Positions 35,274 through 44,479 of a DNA stretch of 64,000 nt are shown one piece after another. Location: assembly GCF_002300555.2 (NCBI RefSeq), contig NZ_NTHN02000015.1, positions 32,909 through 96,908 on the forward strand, in the 5' to 3' direction. Numbering within the stretch: position 1 is the stretch's first letter; each line of letters starts with the position of its first letter. Source of the stretch: Alloyangia mangrovi (GTDB lineage Bacteria > Pseudomonadota > Alphaproteobacteria > Rhodobacterales > Rhodobacteraceae). Position numbers and translations under genes: made by a program. The notes under the pieces are model-generated. The model did no database searches. It saw nothing but the letters and a program-made list of their open reading frames with translations, and was not told where the DNA came from.

Positions 35274-35286
35274 GGAGGCGGGCTCG
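35263..35286. terminator. Bidirectional hairpin between convergent genes
   Basis: GAGCCCGCCT and AGGCGGGCTC form a perfect 10-bp stem with a GAGG loop. It overlaps the end of the amidohydrolase gene and precedes the end of the leftward HupE-like gene. Confidence 0.55.
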
Positions 35287-35292
35287 GGCCGG

Positions 35293-36291
35293 TCAGAAGG
35301 CGGCGATGCGCTCGATCACCCAGAAAGCGGCTATGGTCCCGATACCATAGCTGCTGATCCGGCTCAGCCGCGCGCCGTGCTCGGCGAGCACCGGTGCCAT
35401 GCGGCGCGCGAGATAGCCCAGCATGAGACCCAGCGCGATGAACAGCAACTGGCCCAGCTCAACGCCGACGTTGAACGACAGCAGCGCGAGCGGGATGTCC
35501 GACTGCGGCAGGCCGATCTCGCGCAGCGCCCCGGCGAAGCCGAGCCCGTGGACCAGCCCAAAGCCGAAGGAGACCAGCGCCGGGAAGCGCTCGGAGACGG
35601 GATCGCGCCGCTCGGGCGGCAGCGCCAGTTCGTAGGCGAGAAAGACGATCGACAGCGCCACCACCACCTCGACCGGTGCCGAGGGCAGGCGCAGCCAGCC
35701 CAGCGTGGCGGCGGCCAGCGTCAGGCTGTGCGCCAGCGTGAAGGCGGTGATCGCCCAGAGCAGCCGCCGCGGCTGGCGCACCAGCAGCAGCAGGGCGAAG
35801 ACGAAGAGCAGGTGGTCGACCCCTTCGAGGATATGACTCACCCCCAGCGCGACGTAGCTGGCAAAGACCGCACCCGGGCCAAGCTCGGCGGGCACGGTGA
35901 ACTCCGGCGTGCCCGCGGTGAGGCGCTGGGTCTGGGCCTGCCCGGGCTCCAGCTCGTAGCGCACCAGCACGTCGGTGCGCGTGCGCGCCAGCCCGTCGAT
36001 GGTGATCGTGCCCCCGGCGAGCCCCGCGGGGCAGCTGGCGAGGTAGGAGGTGACCCAGGCCCGCCCGTCGAAGGCGGGCTCGGGCGGCGGCGTCTGCTGG
36101 CAGTTCGCAGGCAGGCGGGCCGAGATCGGCATGGGGCGCCCGTTCACGTCTGGCATCCGCCAGCTCACCCGCCACTGCGCGCCGTCCATCGCCGAGAGCT
36201 CGAGGAACCCGGGGTCGAGCGCATGGGCCGAGGGGGCGGTCGGCTGAAGGGCCGCAAGCAGCAGCACGAGAAGCGCGAGGATCCGTCTCAT
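35293..36291 (-). CDS. HupE/UreJ-family membrane protein
   Basis: A 332-residue protein with a signal peptide (ending PSAHA), a soluble periplasmic region of roughly 120 residues, then about six membrane segments. The signature is ALGVSHILEGVDHLLFVFALLLL, followed by FTLAHSLTLA and LVHGLGFAGAL, with the conserved histidines of the HupE/UreJ family linked to nickel or cobalt transport. Here it is the last gene of a DUF3604 operon, not a hydrogenase or urease locus, so metal specificity is open. Its start overlaps the stop of the PPIase gene (36288-36291). Confidence 0.85.
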   Translation of the reverse strand: MRRILALLVLLLAALQPTAPSAHALDPGFLELSAMDGAQWRVSWRMPDVNGRPMPISARLPANCQQTPPPEPAFDGRAWVTSYLASCPAGLAGGTITIDGLARTRTDVLVRYELEPGQAQTQRLTAGTPEFTVPAELGPGAVFASYVALGVSHILEGVDHLLFVFALLLLVRQPRRLLWAITAFTLAHSLTLAAATLGWLRLPSAPVEVVVALSIVFLAYELALPPERRDPVSERFPALVSFGFGLVHGLGFAGALREIGLPQSDIPLALLSFNVGVELGQLLFIALGLMLGYLARRMAPVLAEHGARLSRISSYGIGTIAAFWVIERIAAF

Positions 36292-37130
36292 GGCTGCGCC
36301 TGCGCGGCGCCCCCTGGCAGCTCCAGCGTGTAGCGACCGAGCAGTTCGTCGGTGAACGCGCCGCGCATCTTGCGCGCCTCCTCCGAGCGCCAGTCGGCGA
36401 GCACCTTGTCGTGCAGCGCCTCGAGCGGCGGCAGCGCGCCGTCCTGCAGGGTGTCCAACCGCACCAGGTGCTGGCCATAGCCGCTGTCCACCGGGCCGGA
36501 CCAGCGCGCGGGCGGCAGCGTCCCGATCGCCGCAGCAAAGCCGGCGCCGAAGACCCGGTCGATGGCGGGGGCGGGCATGGCGCCGATCATTGCCGGCAGC
36601 ATGGTCGCCTGGCCGAGCCCGGCGGCATCGGCGCCCTGCGTAAGCTCCGCTGTCAGCGCGGCGATCTCCTCGGGCGTGGCATCTGGCGGCAGCAGCACCT
36701 GCGCGAAGCCGAGCCGCGCGGGCCGGGCGTATTGCGCGGCATTCTCGGCGTAATAGGCCTCGAGCGTGGCCGTGTCCGGGGTCATCGCAGCGGCAGGGGC
36801 CTCGGCAAGGAATTCCATCTTGGCGCGCATCCGGTTGCGGATCATCGCGTCGCCCTTGTCGAGGCCGAGCGCCAGCGCCTCGCGCACCATGGCCTCCTCG
36901 ATCGCCCAGTCGCGCACAAGGCCGCGGGATTCTGCCTCGGTCGGGGGCCGGCCCCAGGCGGCGAGAAAGCCGTCGGCCAGCCGGTTCATTTCGGCCTCGG
37001 TAAGGCGCAGCACGTCGTCGCGCGGCGCCCGGACCTCGGGCGGGGTCATCACGGAGTAAAGACCGAAGACGAGCCCGCCCAGCACGAAGAAATGCAGCAG
37101 CGGGGAGCGGAGAATGGTGCCGATCTTCAT
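36288..37130 (-). CDS. Parvulin-like peptidyl-prolyl isomerase, membrane-anchored
   Basis: A 280-residue protein. MKIGTIL at 37130 gives a single N-terminal membrane segment (LLHFFVLGGLVFGLYSVM) with the bulk in the periplasm. A SurA/PpiC-type N-domain with helices (residues 45-120) is followed by a rotamase-like region (RLGFAQVLLP ... VDSGYGQHLVRLD). It may fold the exported partners of this operon. It is coupled by overlap to the downstream HupE-like gene. Confidence 0.8.
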   Translation of the reverse strand: MKIGTILRSPLLHFFVLGGLVFGLYSVMTPPEVRAPRDDVLRLTEAEMNRLADGFLAAWGRPPTEAESRGLVRDWAIEEAMVREALALGLDKGDAMIRNRMRAKMEFLAEAPAAAMTPDTATLEAYYAENAAQYARPARLGFAQVLLPPDATPEEIAALTAELTQGADAAGLGQATMLPAMIGAMPAPAIDRVFGAGFAAAIGTLPPARWSGPVDSGYGQHLVRLDTLQDGALPPLEALHDKVLADWRSEEARKMRGAFTDELLGRYTLELPGGAAQAQP

Positions 37131-37155
37131 GGCCGTGCCTTTGTGGTCTCTCTGG

Positions 37156-37566
37156 TCACCCGCCGCGCAGCGCTTCGGCGACGCGCCCGAGGCGGACATC
37201 CGCGTCCGCGGCCAGTTCGGCGATCTCGGGAACCTCGCCCAGATCGCCCATGGCCATCATCTGCCCCGCGTCCACCAGCCGCACCAGCGCGCCGTCGGGG
37301 GTTTCCTCTACCGTGACATTGCAGGGCAACAAGAGCCCCACGTCGGGCCGCGCGGTGACGGCCCGATGCGCCAGCCGCGGATTGCAGGCCCCGAGGATGG
37401 TGTAGCGGCGAAACTCCTTGCCGAGCTTCTCGGCAAAGGCCTTGTCGAGGTCGATCCGCGAGATCACCCCGAAGCCCTCGGCGGCGAGCGCGGCGGTCAC
37501 CGCCTCGAGCGCCGCGTCAAACGGGCGCTCGAGGGTCACGCTGGTTCCGAAATCGGACATGCTCAT
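37156..37566 (-). CDS. DUF302 protein, cytoplasmic
   Basis: A 136-residue single DUF302 domain with no signal peptide. The order is VTLERPFDAALEAVTAALAAEGFGV, YTILGACNPRLAHRAV and VGLLLPCNVTVEE. The CNP and PCNV cysteines are conserved in this family. Its start overlaps the stop of the DUF3604 gene. Function is unknown. The second DUF302 gene in the window, next to soxD, is exported, so the two act in different compartments. Confidence 0.83.
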   Translation of the reverse strand: MSMSDFGTSVTLERPFDAALEAVTAALAAEGFGVISRIDLDKAFAEKLGKEFRRYTILGACNPRLAHRAVTARPDVGLLLPCNVTVEETPDGALVRLVDAGQMMAMGDLGEVPEIAELAADADVRLGRVAEALRGG

Positions 37567-39482
37567 TCGCCGTGGCTGTACCAGATCGGCGAGCTGTAGG
37601 CGCGCTCGGTCACGGTCATCGGGACGTCGTCGGCGAAGGCGGCATCCTCGAAATAGGCGGCGTCATAGGCTGTCCAGCGCGGTGTCGGGATCTCGATCAC
37701 CCGGGCGTAGTAGAAGGCGTCGAGCGCCGGGTCGAAATCGGGATCGCTCCAGACCGCGATCAGTTCAGGCGCGCCGATGGTGTTGGTGAAGGACGCCGTC
37801 GCGACATCGACCGTGTCGCCCACGGGCGGCACCTTGCCGTCCTCGCCCGGCTCGCGGTCGCCCGACCAGGCCACGTCGTAGATCTTCTCCTGCATCTCGC
37901 CCGCGGCATCGACCCAGCCCTTGATGATCTGGATGCGGTCGAGGTTGCCCGAGAAGGGATCCTTGAGCGCCGCGACGAGGAAGTTCGGCGCGGTGGCGCC
38001 TTCGGGGGCTGGCATCAGGTCTCCGCCCATGGGCACGCCCTTGGCGTAGCCGATGTTGGCGGGCGTGCGGCCGAGCGCGTCGGACTCGGCGAACTCCCAG
38101 CCGCCGAAGAAGCGCAGGCCGATGCGCGTGCCGGTGGTGCCGTAGACCTCCTTGCGCTTCATCGCGTCCCAGATCGAGGCGCGGGTGTTCTCGGTGGCCC
38201 AGACCGCGGTCAGCCCCGAGGCGCCGAGCTTCCAGTCCTTGACGGTGCGCCCGTCGAAATCGAAGGCATTGCCGGTCGAACGCTCGGGCCCCGGTTCGCT
38301 CTGCGGGAACTTGCCCCAGAAGTTGTTCTCTTCGGTCGAGGAAATGCCGGTGTGCGCGTCGGTCGAGCCGAGCAGGCCGAACTTGAATGGGTTGGTGCCG
38401 AACTCGTCCTCGAGTTTGAGCCCGCGCTTCAGCGCCTCGCGGGCGTATTCATACTCGATCATGCCCGGCTCCTTGGGCACCACGTTGAGGTTGCCCTTGT
38501 CCCAGATCTCGAAGTCGGCGAATTCGTCCGAGGGCGCCAGCGAGGGGTGCTGCTCCGAGGTGCCCTTGCCTTGCGTGACCTCGTAGAGCGGCTCCCAGCG
38601 GGCGCGCTTCTCGGCCCAGGCGGCGTCGATCGGGTTGCCGTCGGGGGTCTCGGTGGCGAACATCAGGCCGTTCGACAGGTTGCCGTTGTGCGGGATCGCG
38701 AGGATGCGGCCACCGGTCTTGTCCTCATAGGCCTGCATCCAGTCCCAGAGCTCGCGCGGCTGCTCGGTGTCGAAGGTGGTCAGCGGGCGCACCTGGTCGG
38801 CGAAATACTTGTCGTCGCGGTAGATCAGGTTGCGGTGCAGGTTGTTGCCGCCGCCGTAGTTCGAGGACCATTCGTAGCCAATGATCGCCGAGAAGATGCC
38901 GGGCTCGTTATGCCCCTCAACGATCTCGGTCATGTTCTTCCAGATGTCGAATTGCACGTTGTTATCCGTCATCTGCTCGGGCAGTTCGCCGTTCCCCTGC
39001 GCGGCGATCATCTCCATCATCACCGCGCTGGCCGAGGCGCCGCCCTCGACCATGCCGTCGTGCCACTGCTTGAGTTGCGGGTCCGCCATCATGTTGGGAT
39101 CACCCTCGTAGACACTGGCGACCACGCCCATCGCGTCCGAGTGGTCGGTCACCACCATCCAGTCATAGGGCCGCGACAGTTTCACCGGTTGGCCGGTGCT
39201 CGAGGTGATCTCGGCGCCCTTGGCATAGCGCAGCGCTTCGTCCGGCCCGACGCGGGTTCCCGAGGCGAAGGCGTCGGCCGACCAAGAGGTGTGCAGGTGC
39301 TGCTCGCCCCAGAGCGGGCGGGTCGGGAAGCTGCGCCCGGCATAGGGCGAATAGCCCGGCTGGTTGAAGAAGCGCTCGATCTTTTCGGGGTCGATGGTGC
39401 CGGCGTCGGTGGTCACCTGCGCGAGGAGCGGGGATGCGAGCAATGTGGTGGAGAGCAGGACAGAGGCGAAATGGCGTGCCAT
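37563..39482 (-). CDS. DUF3604 protein, exported, PHP-like metal site
   Basis: A 639-residue protein with a signal peptide (MARHFASVLLSTTLLASPLLAQ). MARHF at 39482 is preferred to a TTG seven codons upstream. Metal-type motifs are WGEQHLHTSWSADA, VVTDHSDAMG, IPHNGN and GSTDAHTG, resembling the PHP phosphoesterase fold. DUF3604 is found across marine bacteria and has no established reaction. It heads a leftward operon with DUF302, a PPIase and a HupE-like metal transporter, all coupled or tightly spaced. This suggests a metal-dependent exported hydrolase with its own folding helper and metal import. Confidence 0.85.
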   Translation of the reverse strand: MARHFASVLLSTTLLASPLLAQVTTDAGTIDPEKIERFFNQPGYSPYAGRSFPTRPLWGEQHLHTSWSADAFASGTRVGPDEALRYAKGAEITSSTGQPVKLSRPYDWMVVTDHSDAMGVVASVYEGDPNMMADPQLKQWHDGMVEGGASASAVMMEMIAAQGNGELPEQMTDNNVQFDIWKNMTEIVEGHNEPGIFSAIIGYEWSSNYGGGNNLHRNLIYRDDKYFADQVRPLTTFDTEQPRELWDWMQAYEDKTGGRILAIPHNGNLSNGLMFATETPDGNPIDAAWAEKRARWEPLYEVTQGKGTSEQHPSLAPSDEFADFEIWDKGNLNVVPKEPGMIEYEYAREALKRGLKLEDEFGTNPFKFGLLGSTDAHTGISSTEENNFWGKFPQSEPGPERSTGNAFDFDGRTVKDWKLGASGLTAVWATENTRASIWDAMKRKEVYGTTGTRIGLRFFGGWEFAESDALGRTPANIGYAKGVPMGGDLMPAPEGATAPNFLVAALKDPFSGNLDRIQIIKGWVDAAGEMQEKIYDVAWSGDREPGEDGKVPPVGDTVDVATASFTNTIGAPELIAVWSDPDFDPALDAFYYARVIEIPTPRWTAYDAAYFEDAAFADDVPMTVTERAYSSPIWYSHGE

Positions 39483-39589
39483 CGGACGGCCTTTCTGCGG
39501 CAAGGTCTAAGTTAAAATCGATCTTGAAATGGTGCGGGTCCTGCCGAAGCCGACTCGCCCGCTACCTTTGCGTGTTTTATCGTCGCCAT

Positions 39590-40600
39590 TTACCCTGCGT
39601 AATCAAGGGCAAATTCCCCCACTCCGCGGGCCGTCCGGGCGAAATGCGGCCTCTCCAAAGAGCGCCGAGCGATGTCCCGCCACCCGCCGGACGGGGCCGC
39701 GGCGCACCGCCGCCGCCCCGCGGCGCTCAGCGCTGCTCGGCCTTGCGCGCCCGGATCAGCGTGAAGATGCCTGCGCAGACGATGATCGCCGTGCCCGAGC
39801 GCGACGTTGGGCCTCAGCGTCTCGCCGAAGACCAGCATCCCCAGCGCCGCGGCGAACACCAGCTGCAGGTAGGCGAAGGGCTGCACCGCCGAGGCCTCGG
39901 CCACCTCGTAGCATTTGATCAGCGTGTAATGGCCGGTCGCCCCGGTCAGGCAGAGCAGCGCCATCATGCCCCAGTCGGGCAGGCTCATCGGTTGCCAGAA
40001 CCACATGCCGATTAGGGTCGCCGTCGCCACGCCGACGACGCCGGTCCAGAAGAAGGAGGTCGCGGCGCTGTCGGTGCGGGCGACGCGGCGGGTGAGCAGC
40101 CCGTAGAGCGCGAACATCAGCGCCGCCACCAATGGGATCGCGGCCAGCGGCGAGAACACCCCGCCCGAGGGCTGCAGGATGATGAGGATGCCGACAAAGC
40201 CGATGCCGATCGCGGTCCAGCGCCGCCAGCCGACCTTCTCGCCCAGCACCGGCCCCGACAGCGCGGCGATCAGCAGAGGGTAGCAGGCGAAGACCGCGTG
40301 GCTCTCGACAAGGCCGAGATGGACGAAGGCCGAGACCATGACGCAGATCTCCACCACCAGCAGCACGCCGCGAAAGGCCTGCACGAAGGGCTGGCCGCTG
40401 CGGACCGCGGCCCGGAGCCCGCCCTTGCTGCGCGCCGCCAGCGTCAGAACGAAGGCGGCGAAGAACCAATAGCGCACCATCGTGACCATGTAGACGTTGG
40501 TGGCCTCGGACAGGTGCCGCGAGAGCCCATCCTGCATGGCGAAGATGAAGGTGGTGAGCACCATCAGCCAGATGCCGAGGCGCGTGTTCTGCTGGGCCAT
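39590..40600 (-). CDS. EamA/DMT-family exporter (C-terminus altered by a frame error)
   Basis: As read this is a 336-residue frame with ten membrane segments (LGIWLMVLTTFIFAMQDGLSRHL at the start, later EKVGWRRWTAIGIGFVGILII and YTLIKCYEVAEA). The conserved part ends around FGETLRPNVALG. From the CCC at 39794-39796 the frame departs into an Arg-rich tail of ~65 residues. Removing one base there gives TAIIVCAGIFTLIRARKAEQ and a stop at 39727-39729, a normal DMT end. The family exports small metabolites. It follows the mnmD-like gene directly (40601). Confidence 0.8.
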   Translation of the reverse strand: MAQQNTRLGIWLMVLTTFIFAMQDGLSRHLSEATNVYMVTMVRYWFFAAFVLTLAARSKGGLRAAVRSGQPFVQAFRGVLLVVEICVMVSAFVHLGLVESHAVFACYPLLIAALSGPVLGEKVGWRRWTAIGIGFVGILIILQPSGGVFSPLAAIPLVAALMFALYGLLTRRVARTDSAATSFFWTGVVGVATATLIGMWFWQPMSLPDWGMMALLCLTGATGHYTLIKCYEVAEASAVQPFAYLQLVFAAALGMLVFGETLRPNVALGHGDHRLRRHLHADPGAQGRAALSAAGRRRCAAAPSGGWRDIARRSLERPHFARTARGVGEFALDYAG

Positions 40601-41269
40601 TCAGGGCTTCCTTGCGACGGTCATGTGGCGCTTGCGCCCGTGGCCCGGGCGGCGTTCGACCTCGAAGCCCGCCTCGGCCAGTGCCCGGCGCACGTGGCCC
40701 GCGGCGGTATATGTGGCGGCGCTGCCGCCGGGGGCGGTGTGGCGCGCGACCGCATCCATCAGCTCCGGCCCCCAGAGCTCGGGGTTCTTGGCCGGGGAGA
40801 AACCGTCGAGGAACCAGGCGTCGGCCTGCTCTTGCCAGGCGGGCAGGGTTTGGCGGGCATCGCCCTCGACCATTGCGAACTGCAGGTCGGGCAAGGTGAT
40901 CTCGCGGGCATCGCGTTGCCAGAAGGGTGCCAGCTCGGCGGCGATCTCCGAAAGCTCGGGAAAGGCGGCCTGCGCCCGCAGCATGTCCGCGGCGGCAAGC
41001 GGGAAGGCCTCGAAGGTGGTGAAGCGGAGCTGCCCGGGGATCCGCTCGGCGCGCCAGAGCGCCAGCGTCGCCAGCAGGTTAAGTCCGGTGCCGAAGCCCA
41101 GCTCGGCGACGTGGAACCCGTCCCGCAGACGCGCCGGCAGATCATTGCCCGCATGAAAGGTGTGCCGGGTCTCCGACAGGCCGTTCTCGAGCGAATAATA
41201 GGGATCGTCGAAGCGCGGCGAGACGGGCACGTCTCCGTCACGCCACTCCGGGGTGTCGGGCTGGCTCAT
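40601..41269 (-). CDS. mnmD: MnmD: tRNA 5-methylaminomethyl-2-thiouridine methyltransferase
   Basis: A 222-residue Rossmann methyltransferase. MSQPDTPEWRDGDVPVS at 41269 is the family start. SAM-binding block AELGFGTGLN and the hallmark WFLDGFSPAKNPELW match the methyltransferase half of MnmC. It would methylate nm5s2U34 to mnm5s2U34 in tRNA. In E. coli this domain is fused to an FAD oxidoreductase; here the FAD half is a separate, divergent gene 51 bp away. Confidence 0.88.
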   Translation of the reverse strand: MSQPDTPEWRDGDVPVSPRFDDPYYSLENGLSETRHTFHAGNDLPARLRDGFHVAELGFGTGLNLLATLALWRAERIPGQLRFTTFEAFPLAAADMLRAQAAFPELSEIAAELAPFWQRDAREITLPDLQFAMVEGDARQTLPAWQEQADAWFLDGFSPAKNPELWGPELMDAVARHTAPGGSAATYTAAGHVRRALAEAGFEVERRPGHGRKRHMTVARKP

Positions 41270-41320
41270 TCTGCGGTCCTGTCCTAGAACTGTGATCCTA
41301 CATGAAGCGGAGTCGGCGGA

Positions 41321-42375
41321 ATGGCAAGCAGCCAGAAGAGCGTGGATGTGACGGTGCGGGGGGGCGGGCATTTTCGGCCTGTCGATCGCCTGGGCCTGCG
41401 CGCTGCGCGGCGCGACGGTGCAGGTCGTGGACCCCTATGGCGCGGGCGCGGGATCGAGCGGCGGGCAGGTCGGCGCGCTGGCGCCGCATGTGCCCGAGAA
41501 CTGGAACCCGAAGAAGGCCTTCCAGCTCGACAGCCTGCTCATGGCCGGAGAGTTCTGGGCCGGGGTCGAGGCGGCGGGCGGCGTCTCCTCGGGCTATGGA
41601 CGGCTGGGGCGGCTGCAGCCGCTGGCCGACGGCAAGGCGGTGGAGCTGGCGCGCGGCCGCGAGGTCACGGCGCGCGCGCTCTGGGGCGATAACGCGGTCT
41701 GGGAGGTGATCCCGGCGGCGGAGGCCGGTCCATGGGCACCGGTAAGCCCCGCGGGCCTTCTGGTGCGTGACACGCTCACCGCGCGGATGAATCCGCGCCG
41801 GGCCTGCGCCGCGCTGGTCGCGGCGCTCGCTGCGCGCGGGATCGAGGTGCAGCGCGAGGCCGAGGACGCCGGGCAGGTGCTCTGGGCCACCGGCTGGCGT
41901 GGTCTGAAGGTGCTGTCGAAGGCGCTCGGCAAGGGCGTCGGCACGGGTGTGAAGGGCCAGTCGGTGAGCCTGCGTTTCGACGCGGGCGAGGTGCCGCAGA
42001 TCTACGCCGAGGGGTTGCACGTGGTGCCTCATGCCGATGGCACGGTTGCGATCGGGTCGACCTCGGAGCGGGACTTCGACGACCCCGCCGGCACCGACGA
42101 TCAATGCGACGAGCTCATCGCCCGCGCGGTGCTGGCGGTGCCTGCGCTGCAGGGCGCCGAGGTGATCGAACGCTGGGCCGGGGTGCGCCCCCCGCGCGCG
42201 CAGCCGAGCGCCGATGCTCGGCGCCTGGCCGGGGCGCGAGGGGCATTTCATCGCCAACGGCGGCTTCAAGATCGGTTTCGGCATGGGCCCCAAGGTGGCG
42301 CAGGTCATGGCGGACCTGCTGCTCGACGGACGCGATGCCATCCCCGAGGGATTCCGGGTCGAGGACTCGCTCTGA
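41321..42375 (+). pseudogene. FAD-dependent oxidoreductase, MnmC-oxidase/DadA-like (two frame errors)
   Basis: Starting at ATG 41321, the dinucleotide loop is interrupted by the G7 run 41358-41364. Dropping one G gives VRGAGIFGLSIAWACALRG, a proper FAD-binding motif, leading into SSGGQVGALAPHVPENW. A second extra base in the C6 run 42188-42193 disrupts the end; correcting it gives MLGAWPGREGHF, ANGGFKIGFGMGPK and a stop at 42373-42375, about 350 residues. As written the gene is broken twice. It belongs to the DAO family and by position is the candidate partner of the adjacent mnmD. Sequencing error is likely. Confidence 0.78.
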
Positions 42376-42481
42376 GCACCTTGGCCTTGCCGCGCGGTTC
42401 TGCAAGCATGGCGCGGAATCCGGCAGGGCCCAGTCCGAGAGTGCAGGGCGCCGCCGGATCGGCACAACAGGAGAGACGCGC

Positions 42482-43663
42482 GTGACTCACGCAGACGACA
42501 TGCCCGAAGAGATGGCCCGCATCGCGGAAGATGCGAAAGACTGGCGACGACAGATCCACCAGCAGCCGGAACTGCTTTACGAGCTGCACAAGACTGCCGC
42601 TTTCGTCGAAGAGAAGCTCAAAGGCTTCGGCGTCGACGAGATCGCGACCGGCATCGCCAAGACCGGGATCGTGGCGCTGATCAAGGGCGCCAGGGGCGAC
42701 GGCCCGGTGATCGGCCTGCGCGCCGACATGGACGCGCTGCCGATGGACGAGAAGACAAACCTTCCCTATGCCTCGAAGGTGCCCGGCATGATGCATGCCT
42801 GCGGCCACGACGGGCACACGGCGACGCTGCTCGCCGCCGCACAATACCTCTGCGAGACCCGCGACTTCGCGGGCACCGTGGCGCTGATCTTCCAGCCCGC
42901 CGAAGAGGGCGGCGCCGGGGCGCGCACGATGATCGAAGAGGGGCTGCTCGAGCGCTTCGGGATCGGCGCGGTCTACGCCATGCACAACAAACCCGGCCTG
43001 CCGGTCGGCCAGTTCGCCACGCGGCCCGGCCCGCTGATGGCGGGCGGTGACCGCTTCGTGGTCACCGTCACCGGGCGCGGCGGCCATGCCTCGGCACCGA
43101 CCATGTCGATCGACCCGGTGGTCGCTGCGGCGCATCTCATCGCCTCGGCGCAGACGCTGGTGTCGCGCTTCTCGGACCCGTTCGACCAGGTGGTGGTCTC
43201 GATCACCTACCTCGAGGCGGGCTCGGGCCGGGCGCTGAACGTGATCCCCGACACGGCCACCTTCGGCGGCACGATCCGCACGATGAACTCCGCGACCCGG
43301 GCCGAGATCGAGGCGCACCTGCGGCGGATTCTCAAGTCCGGCGCCGAGCAGTTCGGCTGCGAGGCCGAGCTCGACTGGCGCCCGGGCTATCCTGTGACCG
43401 CCAATGACGCCGCCCGGACCTCCGTCGCCCTGGGGGCCGCCGCCGCGGTCGTCGGGCAAGAGAACGTCGACGACAATTGCACCCGGGTGATGGGCTCGGA
43501 GGATTTCGCCTACATGCTCGAGCAGCGCCCCGGCGCGATCCTCTGGTACGGCAACGGCGACAGCGCCGAGCTGCACAACGCCGCCTACAACTTCAATGAC
43601 GAGGCGATCCTGCCGGGGATGCGCTTCTGGGTGGAGCTGGTCAGCCGCGAGCTTGCCGCCTGA
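42482..43663 (+). CDS. M20-family amidohydrolase (aminoacylase/hippurate-hydrolase type)
   Basis: A 393-residue di-metal peptidase-fold enzyme. GTG 42482 follows CAGGAGAGACG; a shorter ATG at 42500 is possible. Metal and catalytic motifs are GLRADMDALPMDE, MHACGHDGHTA, QPAEEGGAGA, AMHNKPGLP and RVMGSEDFAYML. The family hydrolyses N-acyl amino acids or related amides in the cytoplasm. A dimerisation domain occupies the middle. The physiological substrate is not evident from neighbours. Confidence 0.9.
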   Translation: MTHADDMPEEMARIAEDAKDWRRQIHQQPELLYELHKTAAFVEEKLKGFGVDEIATGIAKTGIVALIKGARGDGPVIGLRADMDALPMDEKTNLPYASKVPGMMHACGHDGHTATLLAAAQYLCETRDFAGTVALIFQPAEEGGAGARTMIEEGLLERFGIGAVYAMHNKPGLPVGQFATRPGPLMAGGDRFVVTVTGRGGHASAPTMSIDPVVAAAHLIASAQTLVSRFSDPFDQVVVSITYLEAGSGRALNVIPDTATFGGTIRTMNSATRAEIEAHLRRILKSGAEQFGCEAELDWRPGYPVTANDAARTSVALGAAAAVVGQENVDDNCTRVMGSEDFAYMLEQRPGAILWYGNGDSAELHNAAYNFNDEAILPGMRFWVELVSRELAA

Positions 43664-43709
43664 GGGCAAGGGCCTGCCCGCTCAGCCGGGCGGGCCACGC
43701 TCTGCCCGG

Positions 43710-44378
43710 TCAGCCCCGGATGGGATGCGCGGTGAAAAGCACCTGCCCGCGCGGCAGCATCACGTTGCTGCGCGTGACCGTCCAGCCGCTGCCCTGCGCA
43801 AGATGCACCACGTCCTCGGCGAGGATGTGGTAGGGCGCACGGATGTCATGGGTCACCACCCCGTCGGGCTGGCGGTAGGGCTGCATTGCGGTCACCGGGT
43901 CCGGCGCAAGGAAGACAGTGAATAGGAAGCTCTCGAGCTTGTCGAACCGGCGCAGGTTGGTCAGCGCGCGCCGCAGGTAGGCCGTGGGCAGATGCGGGAA
44001 GACCGCGAAGGCGATGGCATGGGTGATGCTCTCCGGCACGCCGGGGAAGTCGAAGCGCGCGTCCTCGATCAGCTGCGCAGGGTCAAGCCGCGCCGGGTCC
44101 TCGAGCTCGGCCCGGTGCCCCGCCAGCAGGATCTCGCGCGAGGCATCCGTGGCCCAGTAGTGGCCGGGCTCGAGATAGGGCACTGCCTTGCAGCCGAGCC
44201 GCAGCGCCCCGGCGCCGATGTCGAGCAGGTGGTGATGCGGCAGCAGCCCGGCGTCCTGCAGGATCGACATCTCGATCCGCCCGGTCTCGTCCCAGCGGCC
44301 GCCGACGATGGCGCGGTGCCGGCCCGCGGCGATGGCGGAGTCGTAGAACCCGGCCAGTTCATAGGGGTTGGTGGACAC
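43710..44378 (-). CDS. Class I SAM-dependent methyltransferase-like protein
   Basis: A 222-residue protein, starting at GTG 44378 (MSTNPYELAGFYD). The SAM-binding region is LLDIGAGALRLGCKAVPYLEPG, followed by YWATDAS, and later FAVFPHLPTAYLRRAL. It resembles small methyltransferases of unknown substrate. No ATG is available near the observed start, and the upstream in-frame sequence has different composition. It stands alone, followed upstream by the EamA gene and a stem-loop. Confidence 0.72.
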   Translation of the reverse strand: MSTNPYELAGFYDSAIAAGRHRAIVGGRWDETGRIEMSILQDAGLLPHHHLLDIGAGALRLGCKAVPYLEPGHYWATDASREILLAGHRAELEDPARLDPAQLIEDARFDFPGVPESITHAIAFAVFPHLPTAYLRRALTNLRRFDKLESFLFTVFLAPDPVTAMQPYRQPDGVVTHDIRAPYHILAEDVVHLAQGSGWTVTRSNVMLPRGQVLFTAHPIRG

Positions 44379-44428
44379 GGTCTGATGTTTTCCAGGAGGG
44401 GTGATGCGCAGGGCGCCCTTGACCCTCC

Positions 44429-44452
44429 CTTGCGCCCGGAGAGGGGCGCAAG
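44429..44452. terminator. Hairpin between the EamA and methyltransferase genes
   Basis: CTTGCGCCC and GGGCGCAAG form a perfect 9-bp stem with a 6-nt loop, placed between two leftward genes. No T-run follows, so it may be a weak terminator of the EamA gene. Confidence 0.45.
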
Positions 44453-44479
44453 TCAAGATGGCAGGGCCCGGGGTTGCGC

